Notes: generated by a model from the sequence alone, not told the origin. Shown: positions 10,662 through 19,027, counted from the stretch's first letter. The stretch: DNA of 64,000 nt from Loigolactobacillus coryniformis subsp. coryniformis KCTC 3167 = DSM 20001 (GCF_002706425.1 NZ_CP017713.1:1302001-1366000), one strand, 5' to 3'. Program-made: numbers and translations.

Positions 10662-10833
10662 TCGGATCTCCTTCTTTCTTGGAATTCTTGTTGGTTGCAC
10701 ACCAAGGATAACAGAAGAATTGGTCCGGGTGTTTTTTAATTTCACTTAGATAATACAAAACCATTAGAAACAATAATTAAAACTAGACAAAATCGGGTAC
10801 GTTTGACAGTACCTAAAATAAACTGGAGGTGAA

Positions 10834-11514
10834 ATGATGTTAGCGGCTTGGGAATGGCTGAAACAATATTGGCAGTTTGTGATCATTGGTTTATTGACAG
10901 TTAGTGTGGGGCTTGTTTTATTTTTGTTATTGCGTACACCAGCACCAACACAAAAAAGTGACGATGTTTTTACTAATAGTCATTCAGCGGTACTAGCAAC
11001 TGCTTCAACAGCGAGCGCAACGGCACCAACCACTACACAGACTGGCTTTGTTGACGTTAAGGGAGCAGTTAAGAAACCGGGAATTTATCAAGTTAATGAT
11101 AATACACGTTTGTTTGATGTGGTGCGCTTGGCTGGGGGGTTAGCCACCGATGCCGATCAACAGCAAATTAATTTAGCTCAGCAACTCAACGATCAACAGG
11201 TTGTCTTTATTCCTAAGATTGGTGAGGAGGTGCCGCCACAATATGCTGCACCAGTGGCAACACCGGCTACAAGTGAAGCACCAGCGACTGCTACAGCAAC
11301 AACTAGTACGAGTACCGGCGGGACACAAGTTAATTTAAACACTGCTACTGCAGAAGAATTGCAACAGCTAACTGGCATTGGTCAAAAGAAAGCAGAACTC
11401 ATCATCCAATTTCGAACTGAGCAGGGCGGCTTTAAGCAGCCTGAAGATCTAAAAAAGGTTTCCGGCATCGGTGATAAGACCTTTGAAAGCCTGAAAGATA
11501 GCGTTACGGTCTAA
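10834..11514 (+). CDS. comEA: Competence DNA receptor ComEA
   Basis: Membrane-anchored DNA-binding protein that captures transforming double-stranded DNA and passes it to the ComEC channel. One N-terminal transmembrane helix (residues ~14-37), a Thr/Ala-rich linker, a SLBB domain (~70-125, VDVKGAVKKPGIYQV), a second low-complexity linker, and a C-terminal helix-hairpin-helix pair (~165-226, VNLNTATAEELQQLTGIGQ and KKVSGIGDKTFE). A GGAGGTG site lies just upstream of ATG 10834 (a second ATG follows at once). It is separated from comEB by a 366-bp repeat region, which is unusual. Confidence 0.95.
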   Translation: MMLAAWEWLKQYWQFVIIGLLTVSVGLVLFLLLRTPAPTQKSDDVFTNSHSAVLATASTASATAPTTTQTGFVDVKGAVKKPGIYQVNDNTRLFDVVRLAGGLATDADQQQINLAQQLNDQQVVFIPKIGEEVPPQYAAPVATPATSEAPATATATTSTSTGGTQVNLNTATAEELQQLTGIGQKKAELIIQFRTEQGGFKQPEDLKKVSGIGDKTFESLKDSVTV

Positions 11515-11532
11515 CCGCATCTTTGGTATACT
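11504..11532 (+). promoter_or_regulatory. Possible promoter for comEB-comEC
   Basis: Extended -10 TGG-TATACT (TATACT 11527-11532) with a weak -35 TTACGG (11504-11509) at 17-bp spacing, overlapping the comEA stop region. The predicted start near 11539 coincides with the beginning of the tandem repeats. Confidence 0.4.
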
Positions 11533-11541
11533 GGAAACAAA

Positions 11542-11870
11542 CAAAAATTAACCATAATCGTGGAGTAGAGCCATGTTTTTGATGAGTGAGGATGCGGCCA
11601 TAAAAATGGTCATCGTCCGTAACACCAAAATTTTTGGTACAAAAATTAACTACAATTGTGGAGTAGAGCCATGTTTTTGATGAGTGAGGATGCGGCCATA
11701 AAAATGGTCATCGTCCGTAACACCAAAATTTTTGGTACAAAAATTAACTACAATTGTGGAGTAGAGCCATGTTTTTGATGAGCGAGGTTGCGGCCATCAA
11801 AATGGTCATCGTCCGTAACATCAAAAATTTTTGGTACAAAAATTAACTACAATTGTGGAGTAGAATGAGG
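11542..11870 (+). repeat. Tandem 98/98/99-bp repeats forming the comEB leader
   Basis: Three nearly identical units start at 11542, 11640 and 11738, and a partial fourth (about 30 bp) starts at 11837 and leads into comEB. Units 1 and 2 differ mainly in their first 30 bases; unit 3 has scattered changes. Each unit contains a GTGGAG motif followed six bases later by ATG, an imperfect hairpin (GATG..GGCCAT-AAAA-ATGGTCATC), and the perfect 15-base inverted repeat ACCAAAATTTTTGGT (slightly altered in unit 3). The units are far too long and regular for a CRISPR array and have no transposase. I know no named family. Confidence 0.95.
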
Positions 11871-11880
11871 TTTTAGTAAT

Positions 11881-12372
11881 ATGGATAGTGTACAAACTAA
11901 ACGGATGCCGTGGGATCAGTATTTTATGACACAGGCAATATTATCGTCACTACGGAGTACTTGTCCGCGGGCTACGGTAGGCGCAGCCATCGTACGTGAT
12001 CGTCGTGTGATTGCCAGTGGATATAATGGGTCAGTCTCTGGTGACGATCATTGTATTGATGTTGGCTGCTATATTGTGGACGGGCATTGCCTGCGAACCA
12101 TTCATGCTGAGATGAATGCTATTTTACAGTGCGCCAAATTTGGCGCGGCGACAGAGGGTGCGGAAATTTATGTTACTCATTTTCCGTGTCTTCAATGTAC
12201 TAAAATGTTGATTCAGGCCGGGATCAAAACTATTAATTATTTAAAAGATTACCATGATGATGAGTATGCTCAAGCGCTGATTAAAAAATCCGGTGTTGAA
12301 TTAAATCAAATTAAACTGGATGCTGCTTATTTTGACCAATTTGACCTTAATCAATTATTTAGCCAGCGTTAA
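11881..12372 (+). CDS. comEB: ComE operon protein 2, dCMP deaminase family
   Basis: Zinc-dependent deoxycytidylate deaminase-like protein encoded in late competence operons; it is dispensable for transformation in Bacillus. The zinc ligands and the catalytic Glu are visible in HAEMNAIL (~residue 78) and FPCLQCTKML (~residues 102-111). 163 aa is normal. ATG 11881 is preceded by GAGG about 10 bases upstream. The gene is 9 bases from comEC, so the two form one unit. Its 5' leader is the tandem repeat array, which could alter its translation or mRNA stability. Confidence 0.94.
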   Translation: MDSVQTKRMPWDQYFMTQAILSSLRSTCPRATVGAAIVRDRRVIASGYNGSVSGDDHCIDVGCYIVDGHCLRTIHAEMNAILQCAKFGAATEGAEIYVTHFPCLQCTKMLIQAGIKTINYLKDYHDDEYAQALIKKSGVELNQIKLDAAYFDQFDLNQLFSQR

Positions 12373-12381
12373 GTTAATTAA

Positions 12382-14595
12382 TTGCGCAATAACTGGATCT
12401 TTTTAGCCGGTTTAGCGACAACACTTTCTTTTGCAGTTTTAAGTGTCCGATGGTGGGCGTGGTTATTTGTTTTGCTTATTTTCGTACGGTTGCTTTTTAC
12501 CCAGCAACTTAGGTTAACTGTTTTGATAATTATTTTAGCCACGATGTTTGGTTTTTATTATCGGTACTATGAGCAATTACAACCACCATTACCTCATGGG
12601 CATACCCTGCTAGTTGAGCCGGATGATTGTACTGTGGCCGGTGATCAACTACGTTTTACTGCCCAGGTTGTTGGTACGCGACAGTTGGTTCAAGCCTATT
12701 ATTATTTACCAGATCAGTCCGCACAACATTTTTGGCAGCAACAACAACACGCAGTTAAACTGACGGTTACTGGTGATTATCAGCGATTACAGCCGGCAAC
12801 CAATGTAGCTGAGTTTGATTATGCGTCTTATTTAAAACAACAAAAGCGAATTTTCTATAGTTTAACAATTGACGAAGTTAAAACCGTCCAACGTTGTTCA
12901 CCGACTTTTTTAACGCGACTGCACGAGTGGCGCCAACGGCTGATCATACGATCGCGTGGGTTGCCTCAGCAGTTAGGCCAATACTATCGAAGCTTGATTT
13001 TAGGCTATCAAGATGCCGCATTTAAGTCAACGGGAGCGTTATTTAAACAATTAGGCTTGATCCACTTATTTAGTTTATCGGGACTGCATGTTTATTATTT
13101 TGCCAATTTATTTCAAATGGGCTTATTGCGTCTGCGTTGGACGCGAGAACGCGTTGAGGTCTGTTTGTTAGTCTTATTACCGTTATATGCGTTATTTGCT
13201 GGGGCAACAACTAGTTTATTGCGTGCGGCGTTGTTATGTTGGTTGCACGTCTTTAATCGTCATTTTCATATTCAAGTTGCACCGTTAGACTGTTTTGCTG
13301 CAGTTGTTTTAATTAATTTAGTTTATCGGCCATACTTATTTTTTAGTTTAGGTGGGCAACTATCTTATTTACTTTCGTTTGCACTATTATTTTTACAGGG
13401 AGCGAATGAATGGCAACGGGCGTTAAAACTTAATTTATTAAGTTTACCCTTGCTGTTGTATCATGTTTACGAGTGGCATTGGTTAACGATTCTGTTAAAT
13501 TTATTGATCATGCCCATATTTTCTTATGCCATTTTACCGTTAACATTATTAGGCGGTTTAACCTATAATTTCATTCCTATAGTTGGACGGCTGATTGATC
13601 GTTGTTTTGTTGGGTTACAGCTTTTTCTTAGTTGGTTTGCTCGACCTGGATTGATGTTGACGTATGGACAGTTACCAGCAATGCTAGCTAGCAGTTGCAT
13701 TTTACTGTTATTTTATGCTTGGTGTTCCCCACATAAAAGGCGTTATTATGGGGTGTTAGCGACCCTTTATCTGGCTGGCTTTTGCTGGCTGCATTTTCCT
13801 CTTCAGGGTCGCGTTGTTTTCTTTGATATCGGCCAAGGTGATAGTATTTTGATTGAAACACCATTTCATCATGAAGTGACTTTGATCGATACTGGTGGAA
13901 AGCTGCATTTTGGTCAGAAAGCTTGGCAGAAAAAAGACAGTCGTACACGTGCAGAACAAGTCATTATTCCTTACCTGAAAAGCCGCGGAATCCGGCGGAT
14001 AGATCACGTTTTTTTGAGCCATCAAGATACCGATCATATCGGTGATTTACCTGCTTTACTAAAGCAATTACAGATTGGATTGGTTTATTTTCCGGCGGGA
14101 ATGGAATATAATCAACATTTCCAGCAAAAAATTTGGCCTTATCGTTATCAAACTAAGTGGCAGCCATTATTACGTGATAATCAGATTGCAATAAAGGATT
14201 TTCATTGTCAGGTGTTGGCACCACGTCAGCCAGGGAGTGGGACTAATGAGGATTCGCTAGTTCTACGCTTGGGTTTGAATCATAAAACGTGGTTATTTAC
14301 TGGAGATCTACCAACTAGTGGTGAAGATGCTTTAGTTAAAGATACCGTATTAAAAGCTGATTATTTAAAAGCAGGTCACCATGGTAGCCGGACTTCTTCT
14401 GGCGCAGCTTTTTTAGCAGCCGTACAACCCCAAAAGGTCATTATTTCGGCTGGTCGCCATAATCGTTATGGTCACCCGCATGCCGAAACTTTGGCGCGTT
14501 TTAAAGCTGCTAATATTGCCTATAAAAATACGGCTGATGTCGGGATGATTATCTGGTCGTTTGATGATAAATGGTGGACTTTCTTACATAATTAG
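12382..14595 (+). CDS. comEC: Competence DNA channel ComEC/Rec2
   Basis: Polytopic membrane protein that takes up single-stranded DNA during transformation. N-terminal helices and an OB-fold-like DUF4131 region (residues 1-170), then the ComEC/Rec2 membrane domain (~195-455, LFSLSGLHVYYFANLF), then a C-terminal metallo-beta-lactamase domain (~475-737) with FFDIGQGDS, the HxDxDH site HQDTDHIGD and GHHGSRTSS. 737 aa is the usual length and the frame is intact, so the uptake channel is probably functional. The only possible start is TTG 12382, because a stop codon directly precedes it. Its ribosome binding site is poor, so translation may depend on coupling to comEB. Confidence 0.94.
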   Translation: MRNNWIFLAGLATTLSFAVLSVRWWAWLFVLLIFVRLLFTQQLRLTVLIIILATMFGFYYRYYEQLQPPLPHGHTLLVEPDDCTVAGDQLRFTAQVVGTRQLVQAYYYLPDQSAQHFWQQQQHAVKLTVTGDYQRLQPATNVAEFDYASYLKQQKRIFYSLTIDEVKTVQRCSPTFLTRLHEWRQRLIIRSRGLPQQLGQYYRSLILGYQDAAFKSTGALFKQLGLIHLFSLSGLHVYYFANLFQMGLLRLRWTRERVEVCLLVLLPLYALFAGATTSLLRAALLCWLHVFNRHFHIQVAPLDCFAAVVLINLVYRPYLFFSLGGQLSYLLSFALLFLQGANEWQRALKLNLLSLPLLLYHVYEWHWLTILLNLLIMPIFSYAILPLTLLGGLTYNFIPIVGRLIDRCFVGLQLFLSWFARPGLMLTYGQLPAMLASSCILLLFYAWCSPHKRRYYGVLATLYLAGFCWLHFPLQGRVVFFDIGQGDSILIETPFHHEVTLIDTGGKLHFGQKAWQKKDSRTRAEQVIIPYLKSRGIRRIDHVFLSHQDTDHIGDLPALLKQLQIGLVYFPAGMEYNQHFQQKIWPYRYQTKWQPLLRDNQIAIKDFHCQVLAPRQPGSGTNEDSLVLRLGLNHKTWLFTGDLPTSGEDALVKDTVLKADYLKAGHHGSRTSSGAAFLAAVQPQKVIISAGRHNRYGHPHAETLARFKAANIAYKNTADVGMIIWSFDDKWWTFLHN

Positions 14596-14639
14596 AGAGC
14601 CGAATGTCGTTAAATATGTTCGTACGAATAAATAATTTT

Positions 14640-14657
14640 GGTAGCTGATCAGCTACC
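14640..14657. terminator. 18-bp perfect palindrome between comEC and holA
   Basis: GGTAGCTGATCAGCTACC is fully self-complementary. It follows comEC and is followed by a weak T-rich stretch (GTTAATTTT). It may be a weak terminator or a processing hairpin before holA; a protein operator is also possible. Confidence 0.4.
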
Positions 14658-14694
14658 GTTAATTTTGAAGTAGAAAGCGGGGCTGAGTTTAGCT

Positions 14695-15720
14695 ATGGAT
14701 GTACCCACATTGCTCAAGAATTTAAAACAACAAAAATTACAATCGATCTATTTAGTTAAGGGAACCGAAAGCTATCTGATCGATCAAGTTAAAGATCAAT
14801 TTCAGGCACTGCTAACCCCTGATGAAGCCACAATGAACTTTGGTAACTATGATTTAGCAACAACGCCATTGGCTACTGCATTAGACGATGCGATGTCGGC
14901 GCCGTTCTTTGGTGATCGTCGGTTAGTCTTCATGCAAAACCCCATTTTTTTGACCGCGGAAAGTAAACAAGCCAAAATCGTCCATGATGTGGATAGTTTT
15001 TTGACTTATTTAAATGATCCTCCACAAACGACTATTCTAGTTATTTTTGCGCCCTATGATAAATTAGACGAGCGTAAAAAGGTGACTAAGACGCTGAAAA
15101 AGCACGCGACTTTAGTGGATGTGCAGCCACTATCAGAACAACAAGCACGGCAATACGTGAATGATTACTTAACTGCCCAGCAATTAACAATCGAACCAGA
15201 GGCATTACGGTTATTGATCGCGCGTACTGAGGCTAATCTTTCATTGATGATGGCCGAATTAACTAAACTGACTTTATACGCGATGCAGGATCAGCGAATC
15301 ACGACAGCAGCAGTTGAACAGTTAGTGACACAAAATTTAGAACAAAATGTTTTTACGTTGGTAGATGCGGTGATGGCACGTGATGTTGCACGGGGATTAA
15401 CACTATATCATCAGTTAGTTTTACAAAAAGAGGAACCGCTGAAATTAAATGCGATTTTAGTTGGACAATTTCGGTTATTGTTACAGGTAAAAATTTTACA
15501 ACGTGGTGGCTATAGTCAGGGTGAGTTAGCGAAGGTGTTGCGTGTACATCCTTATCGGATCAAATTGGCGATCAATCAAGCTAAAAAATTTCCACAGATC
15601 GCATTGCGGCAAGCTTATTTAGGCTTGGTTGATTTAGAATACAAATTAAAAACTAGTCAACAGGCACCAGAACTGCTATTCCAATTGTTTATTTTGAAAT
15701 TCAGTCAGGATGTTGCTTAA
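14695..15720 (+). CDS. holA: DNA polymerase III subunit delta
   Basis: Clamp-loader subunit that opens the beta clamp. It has an AAA-like N-terminal domain without a P-loop: YLVKGTESYLIDQVKDQF (~residues 19-36), the clamp-contact region MSAPFFGDRRLVFM (~68-80), and the delta C-terminal domain (~215-341, LKLNAILVGQFRLLLQVK). Length 341 aa is standard. The place between comEC and rpsT is conserved throughout Firmicutes. ATG 14695 is preceded by a GCGGGGC-like site that is weaker than consensus. Confidence 0.93.
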   Translation: MDVPTLLKNLKQQKLQSIYLVKGTESYLIDQVKDQFQALLTPDEATMNFGNYDLATTPLATALDDAMSAPFFGDRRLVFMQNPIFLTAESKQAKIVHDVDSFLTYLNDPPQTTILVIFAPYDKLDERKKVTKTLKKHATLVDVQPLSEQQARQYVNDYLTAQQLTIEPEALRLLIARTEANLSLMMAELTKLTLYAMQDQRITTAAVEQLVTQNLEQNVFTLVDAVMARDVARGLTLYHQLVLQKEEPLKLNAILVGQFRLLLQVKILQRGGYSQGELAKVLRVHPYRIKLAINQAKKFPQIALRQAYLGLVDLEYKLKTSQQAPELLFQLFILKFSQDVA

Positions 15721-15731
15721 AAAAGGTAAAT

Positions 15732-15763
15732 AAAAAAGCCGACGCAAATGCGTCAGCTTTTTT
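15732..15763. terminator. Bidirectional terminator between holA and rpsT
   Basis: Stem AAAAAAGC..GACGC-AAAT-GCGTC..GCTTTTTT has A and T tracts on both sides, so it can end transcription of the convergent holA (plus) and rpsT (minus). Confidence 0.92.
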
Positions 15764-15770
15764 ATTTTAA

Positions 15771-16025
15771 TTATTTAGCCAATAATTTAGTTAAACGTGA
15801 TTTGTCACGGCCAGCTTTATTAGCATGGATCAAACCTTTAGAAGCAGCCATGTCGATTGAACGAACTGCATCGCGGTACAAAGCTTCAGTGTTTTCGGCA
15901 CCAGCAGCTTGGGCAGCTTCAAATTGTTTGATGGTTGTACGCATCGCACTAATTTGTGAAGTGTTTTGTGCGTTCGCTTTTTCATTTGTGCGAACACGTT
16001 TGATTGCTGATTTAATGTTAGGCAT
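15771..16025 (-). CDS. rpsT: 30S ribosomal protein S20
   Basis: Primary 16S rRNA-binding protein of the 30S subunit. It is a helical, basic protein with the family start [21 protein letters not shown] and the C-terminal [16 protein letters not shown]. The ATG at 16025 is chosen because GGAGGTGA lies just upstream; a longer frame would add only MTS. 84 aa is normal. It is convergent with holA and has its own strong promoter at 16081-16109. Confidence 0.97.
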   Translation of the reverse strand: MPNIKSAIKRVRTNEKANAQNTSQISAMRTTIKQFEAAQAAGAENTEALYRDAVRSIDMAASKGLIHANKAGRDKSRLTKLLAK

Positions 16026-16080
16026 TGATGTCACCTCCGTGGTAGCAAATTACATTAATTGCATTTTTTCAACGTTGCTA

Positions 16081-16109
16081 ATTATACAGAAGACTGGGAA
16101 AATTTGCAA
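16081..16109 (-). promoter_or_regulatory. rpsT promoter
   Basis: On the minus strand, -35 TTGCAA (16104-16109), 17-bp spacer, -10 TATAAT (16081-16086). It lies 71 bp from the left end of the neighbouring IS and is intact. Confidence 0.85.
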
Positions 16110-16248
16110 TACAAAGTTGTAAAGTAAAATAGCTTGACTAACTTTTGTAGGTTTAATCAGGGTTACTTTAATTTTTTAACTAAGTCGTGAAAGTTCCAAT
16201 TCGAGTAATCCCTTAGTCCACCAAGCTTTACAGCCTAAAAATTAACCT

Positions 16249-17616
16249 TCAACTATTGCTCATGCTCAGCGTGATCAGCGCCGAAGTTTGAATCGATAAG
16301 CCATTTAAAAATTGGTCAATCAGTGTCTTGATCTGCGCAGTCATTTTTGCAGGTGATTTAGTCACCTTTAGGTTAGTCAACTCACCTAGTAACTGGCCGA
16401 TTGCAGTCGCCAGATCAATGATCGGCAGTAAGGTATCCAATTGATAGAAAATATCGCCAATCGTTGGGTCGCCTGGTTGGCGCCGCTGTTGCCAAGCCAA
16501 CAGATCATAGGTCATCATGGTCACAGCCATATGCGCACAAAGCCCGTCATAATCCTGGATCTGAGTCTGATCAAGGCGTAAATATTGTTTGGCGGCCTTA
16601 AAATAGTTCTCAATCTGCCAACGGCGACTATAAAGTTGAATGATCGCTGCCGGGGTCAGATTGGTTTTTGTAGTCGCTAACACCAGGTAGTCGTTGGCGC
16701 AATGGCGTTTAGCGACAAAAACTAAGCGTAACGGTAACTTTGCGGTAGCGGCCTGAACCACGCAACTATATAAATAGTCGGCTCGTGATTGACGATGCGA
16801 CTGACGTAAGTACTGATAGAGCGTTTTGACGGTGTATTGGCGGCCACGATAGCGGTAATAGATCTTCTTGGTCCGTTTAAGCATGCCAATACCGATCAAC
16901 TTTTGGTCGTTTAACGCCGCAAACATTTTAGGCGAGGTAAACCAACTATCGAATAGCACATATTTAGCTTTGAGCCCATTTGCCCGCGCTTGCTTGATCA
17001 GTTCTAGTGCGACCGCTGGCATTGGCCGCATCGCTTGGGCCCGCCGTTGTCCGGCTAAGGTGCGTTGATCTAAAGTTTTAGCTGGTGTGCCCACCCGATT
17101 ACGTGCTTTCTGTGACGACAAAACTGCCGTCGTGACTGGCAACACGAGCTGGCCGTTACTCCAAGCCAAGGTCAAACCACGGTAACCTTTTAAGTAGCGT
17201 TGCCGATCATGATCGAAGGTGTTGGCTAAAAGCTCGGTTTGTTTCGCATTCAGTCGTGAGATCAGGGTGTCATCAATGATCAGCGCACCACTTTTGCGGG
17301 CGTCGAGCCACTGTGCTAGGCCAGTAATCACCCGTTGTGCCAATAAACAACTAAGCCGTTGCCAATTGATCCGACCGTCATTCAAGATATTGTAGACCGT
17401 GCGTTTGGTACACATGCCTGGTGCTTCTGCTCGGTAAAGTGTCCGCCGCTGGAAAATAACCTTGAGTAACCAAATCAAGATTGCAGTTAGTGAAACGTTA
17501 GAATGGCGGTGATCATTGAGCAAGCGGACCAAAGCTGGTAGGTGCGCCAAGGCACAAAATTGGGTAATTATTTTAAAACTTGATTTTTCAATTTTATTTT
17601 GCGGTATACTAGCCAT
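16249..17616 (-). CDS. IS4-family transposase of element A (455 aa)
   Basis: DDE transposase with Asp in ALIIDDTLISRL (~residue 115), Asp in YVLFDSWFTSPKM (~215) and Glu in YSRRWQIENYFKAAKQYL (~340, the Y-R-E-K signature). The frame is intact. It resembles the transposase at 50474-51823 throughout (shared VLFDSWF, GML KR, YRYRGRQ/FRYRGRQ and RRWQIE.YFK.AKQYL segments), but the two are clearly diverged, so they are separate elements and not a recent duplication. Start ATG 17616, with GGAGTGCTTGTG upstream, inside the inverted repeat at 17619-17680. Confidence 0.92.
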   Translation of the reverse strand: MASIPQNKIEKSSFKIITQFCALAHLPALVRLLNDHRHSNVSLTAILIWLLKVIFQRRTLYRAEAPGMCTKRTVYNILNDGRINWQRLSCLLAQRVITGLAQWLDARKSGALIIDDTLISRLNAKQTELLANTFDHDRQRYLKGYRGLTLAWSNGQLVLPVTTAVLSSQKARNRVGTPAKTLDQRTLAGQRRAQAMRPMPAVALELIKQARANGLKAKYVLFDSWFTSPKMFAALNDQKLIGIGMLKRTKKIYYRYRGRQYTVKTLYQYLRQSHRQSRADYLYSCVVQAATAKLPLRLVFVAKRHCANDYLVLATTKTNLTPAAIIQLYSRRWQIENYFKAAKQYLRLDQTQIQDYDGLCAHMAVTMMTYDLLAWQQRRQPGDPTIGDIFYQLDTLLPIIDLATAIGQLLGELTNLKVTKSPAKMTAQIKTLIDQFLNGLSIQTSALITLSMSNS

Positions 17617-17618
17617 AG

Positions 17619-17680
17619 CACAAGCACTCCTTTGTATCGTGGTTTAGACGACTCAAGTATACTTCAAGGAGCTGCTTGTG
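17619..17680 (-). promoter_or_regulatory. Transposase promoter inside an RBS-sequestering inverted repeat (element A)
   Basis: Arms 17619-17634 and 17665-17680 are complementary with one bulge (CACAAGCAGCTCCTTG against CAAAGGAGTGCTTGTG on the minus strand); the downstream arm includes the AAGGAG site of the transposase. The -10 TATACT (17656-17661) lies in the loop. A native transcript would therefore lack the upstream arm and be translatable, while read-through from outside would fold and hide the site. Confidence 0.6.
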
Positions 17681-17783
17681 TTTAATTTTGGGCTAAAATA
17701 ACTTAGTGCAATCAGGGTTTAGCTGGGTTTTGAACTTTCACGGTTTAGTTTTTAATAAAAAGTAGACCCGAATTGTCAAATCA

Positions 17784-18940
17784 AGTGCAACACTTGCTAA
17801 ACTTCACTTATAAGTGGTCTAGGTGGTGGTCATGCGAGTAGCTGCTCAGCCATGAATTCATTGGCTGATTTATAACCAAATAGTTTACGTGGCCGTTGGT
17901 TAAGTGCCGCGGTCGCTTGCTTAATATGATCATCACTGAAACTGGTAATTGATTGACCTTTAGGGATAAATTCTCTTAGTAGCCCATTAAGCTGTTCGTT
18001 ACTGCCCCGTTCTGACGGCGTATAAGGATGAGCAAAATATAGGTTGGTCCCAGTGACCTCACTCAGCGCAGAAAATTCTGCACCATTATCAAAAGTGAGT
18101 GACTTAACCACCTCAACATCAAGTTTATTCACAAACTGTTGAACTGCAGCCTTACAGGTTTCAGCCTGATAGTTGGGGATTCTGATCACGACTTCGTAGC
18201 GCGTCATTCGTTCAGTTAGGGTGAGCAGTGCCGGTTGATCGCTGGTTCGCTTGCCTTTGACTAAATCACCTTCCCAATGACCAAATTCAGAACGATCATT
18301 AGCCGCTACTGGTCGCTGTTCAATTGAAGTCCCCAAGATCTTTTTATTTTGGCGTACACGACCCGTACGGTGCTTTTGGTGACGTTTGACCTGTTGTGGT
18401 AAATCGATATTGGCGACAGCTAGTAACCCGCGATCAATGTAACGATAAACAGTGGGTGTTGCGGGGCAATATTCAGCTGGATGGTGACGTTTATAAGCAC
18501 CGACAAAGCTATCTACACTGTGCACCCGGAACTTAGCTTTAAGCGCAGTGGTCAATTGGTTAAAGAATTCCGGATTATGTTCGAGTAGACTTTTGCGATG
18601 GCAATTTAAACGGCGTTGTTCGTATTGAATTTGACCGCTATCGGCAAAATAACGCTGGGTATAAACGCCATAACTGGACATTTGCGTCACGGTGCCGCGC
18701 TTGATTTCACGGCTGATCGTGCTGGGATCGCGGGCTAATCTTTTAGCAATCGCCCTGATCGAATAATGATCTTCATAAAGACTCTGGATTTGGCCACGCT
18801 CCTCACTTGATAGTTGCTTATAAGATTTTTTGATGGTATCTTTAGATTGGGTCATGAAGTCCGTCCTAACTTATTGGTTTTGTCACTTATAAGTTTAAGG
18901 CTTCATGGCCTTTTTGGTCTAGTTATTTTGGTGTTGCACT
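17784..18940 (-). mobile_element. IS30-family element (about 1157 bp)
   Basis: Both ends carry AGTGCAACAC as inverted repeats (left 17784-17793, right 18931-18940); beyond the first ten bases the repeats are imperfect. The palindrome CACTTATAAGTG occurs inside the left end (17805-17816), with a near copy inside the right end (18884-18894). It lies 36 bp from element A, upstream of the rpsO promoter. IS30 target duplications are only 2-3 bp and I cannot assign one. Confidence 0.85.
17830..18855 (-). CDS. IS30-family transposase (341 aa)
   Basis: Full-length IS30 transposase. N-terminal helix-turn-helix (residues ~14-55, YKQLSSEERGQIQSLYEDHY and IAKRLARDPSTISREIKRG), then a DDE integrase-fold domain with Asp in FGHWEGDLVKGK (~195), Asp in SLTFDNGAEF (~258) and Glu in SERGSNEQLNGLLREFIP (~290). 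The C terminus has the family ending NQRPRKLFGYKSANE. The frame is intact, so the element could be active. Confidence 0.96.
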   Translation of the reverse strand: MTQSKDTIKKSYKQLSSEERGQIQSLYEDHYSIRAIAKRLARDPSTISREIKRGTVTQMSSYGVYTQRYFADSGQIQYEQRRLNCHRKSLLEHNPEFFNQLTTALKAKFRVHSVDSFVGAYKRHHPAEYCPATPTVYRYIDRGLLAVANIDLPQQVKRHQKHRTGRVRQNKKILGTSIEQRPVAANDRSEFGHWEGDLVKGKRTSDQPALLTLTERMTRYEVVIRIPNYQAETCKAAVQQFVNKLDVEVVKSLTFDNGAEFSALSEVTGTNLYFAHPYTPSERGSNEQLNGLLREFIPKGQSITSFSDDHIKQATAALNQRPRKLFGYKSANEFMAEQLLA

Positions 18941-18993
18941 TACATTGTAAATCCGGCAATAAAAAGTAGAATCAATTTTGGCGCTAATTTGGC

Positions 18994-19022
18994 TTGCAAT
19001 TTAAATTAGTTTCTAGTAAAGT
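18994..19022 (+). promoter_or_regulatory. rpsO promoter
   Basis: -35 TTGCAA (18994-18999), 17-bp spacer, -10 TAAAGT (19017-19022). The right end of the IS30 element is 53 bp upstream, so the promoter is undamaged. Confidence 0.75.
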
Positions 19023-19027
19023 AGACA

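Larger units (their letters stand above)
16180..17748 (-). mobile_element. IS4-like element A (1569 bp), probable 7-bp target duplication
   Basis: The left end begins CTAAGTCGTGAAAGTTC and the right end, reverse-complemented, begins CTAAACCGTGAAAGTTC: imperfect ~17-bp inverted repeats. TTTTTAA occurs on both sides (16173-16179 and 17749-17755), a probable 7-bp target duplication, although the AT-rich site makes the exact boundary a little uncertain. The ends share the pattern CTAA...TGAAAGT with element B at 50394-51960, so the two belong to one family. Single transposase gene, minus strand. Confidence 0.85.

Noticed and set aside
11542-11870. CRISPR array
   Set aside because: Repeats are 98-99 bp, contiguous, without spacers and without cas genes.
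15748-16122. 124-aa plus-strand ORF opposite rpsT
   Set aside because: Antisense of the certain S20 gene and its promoter.
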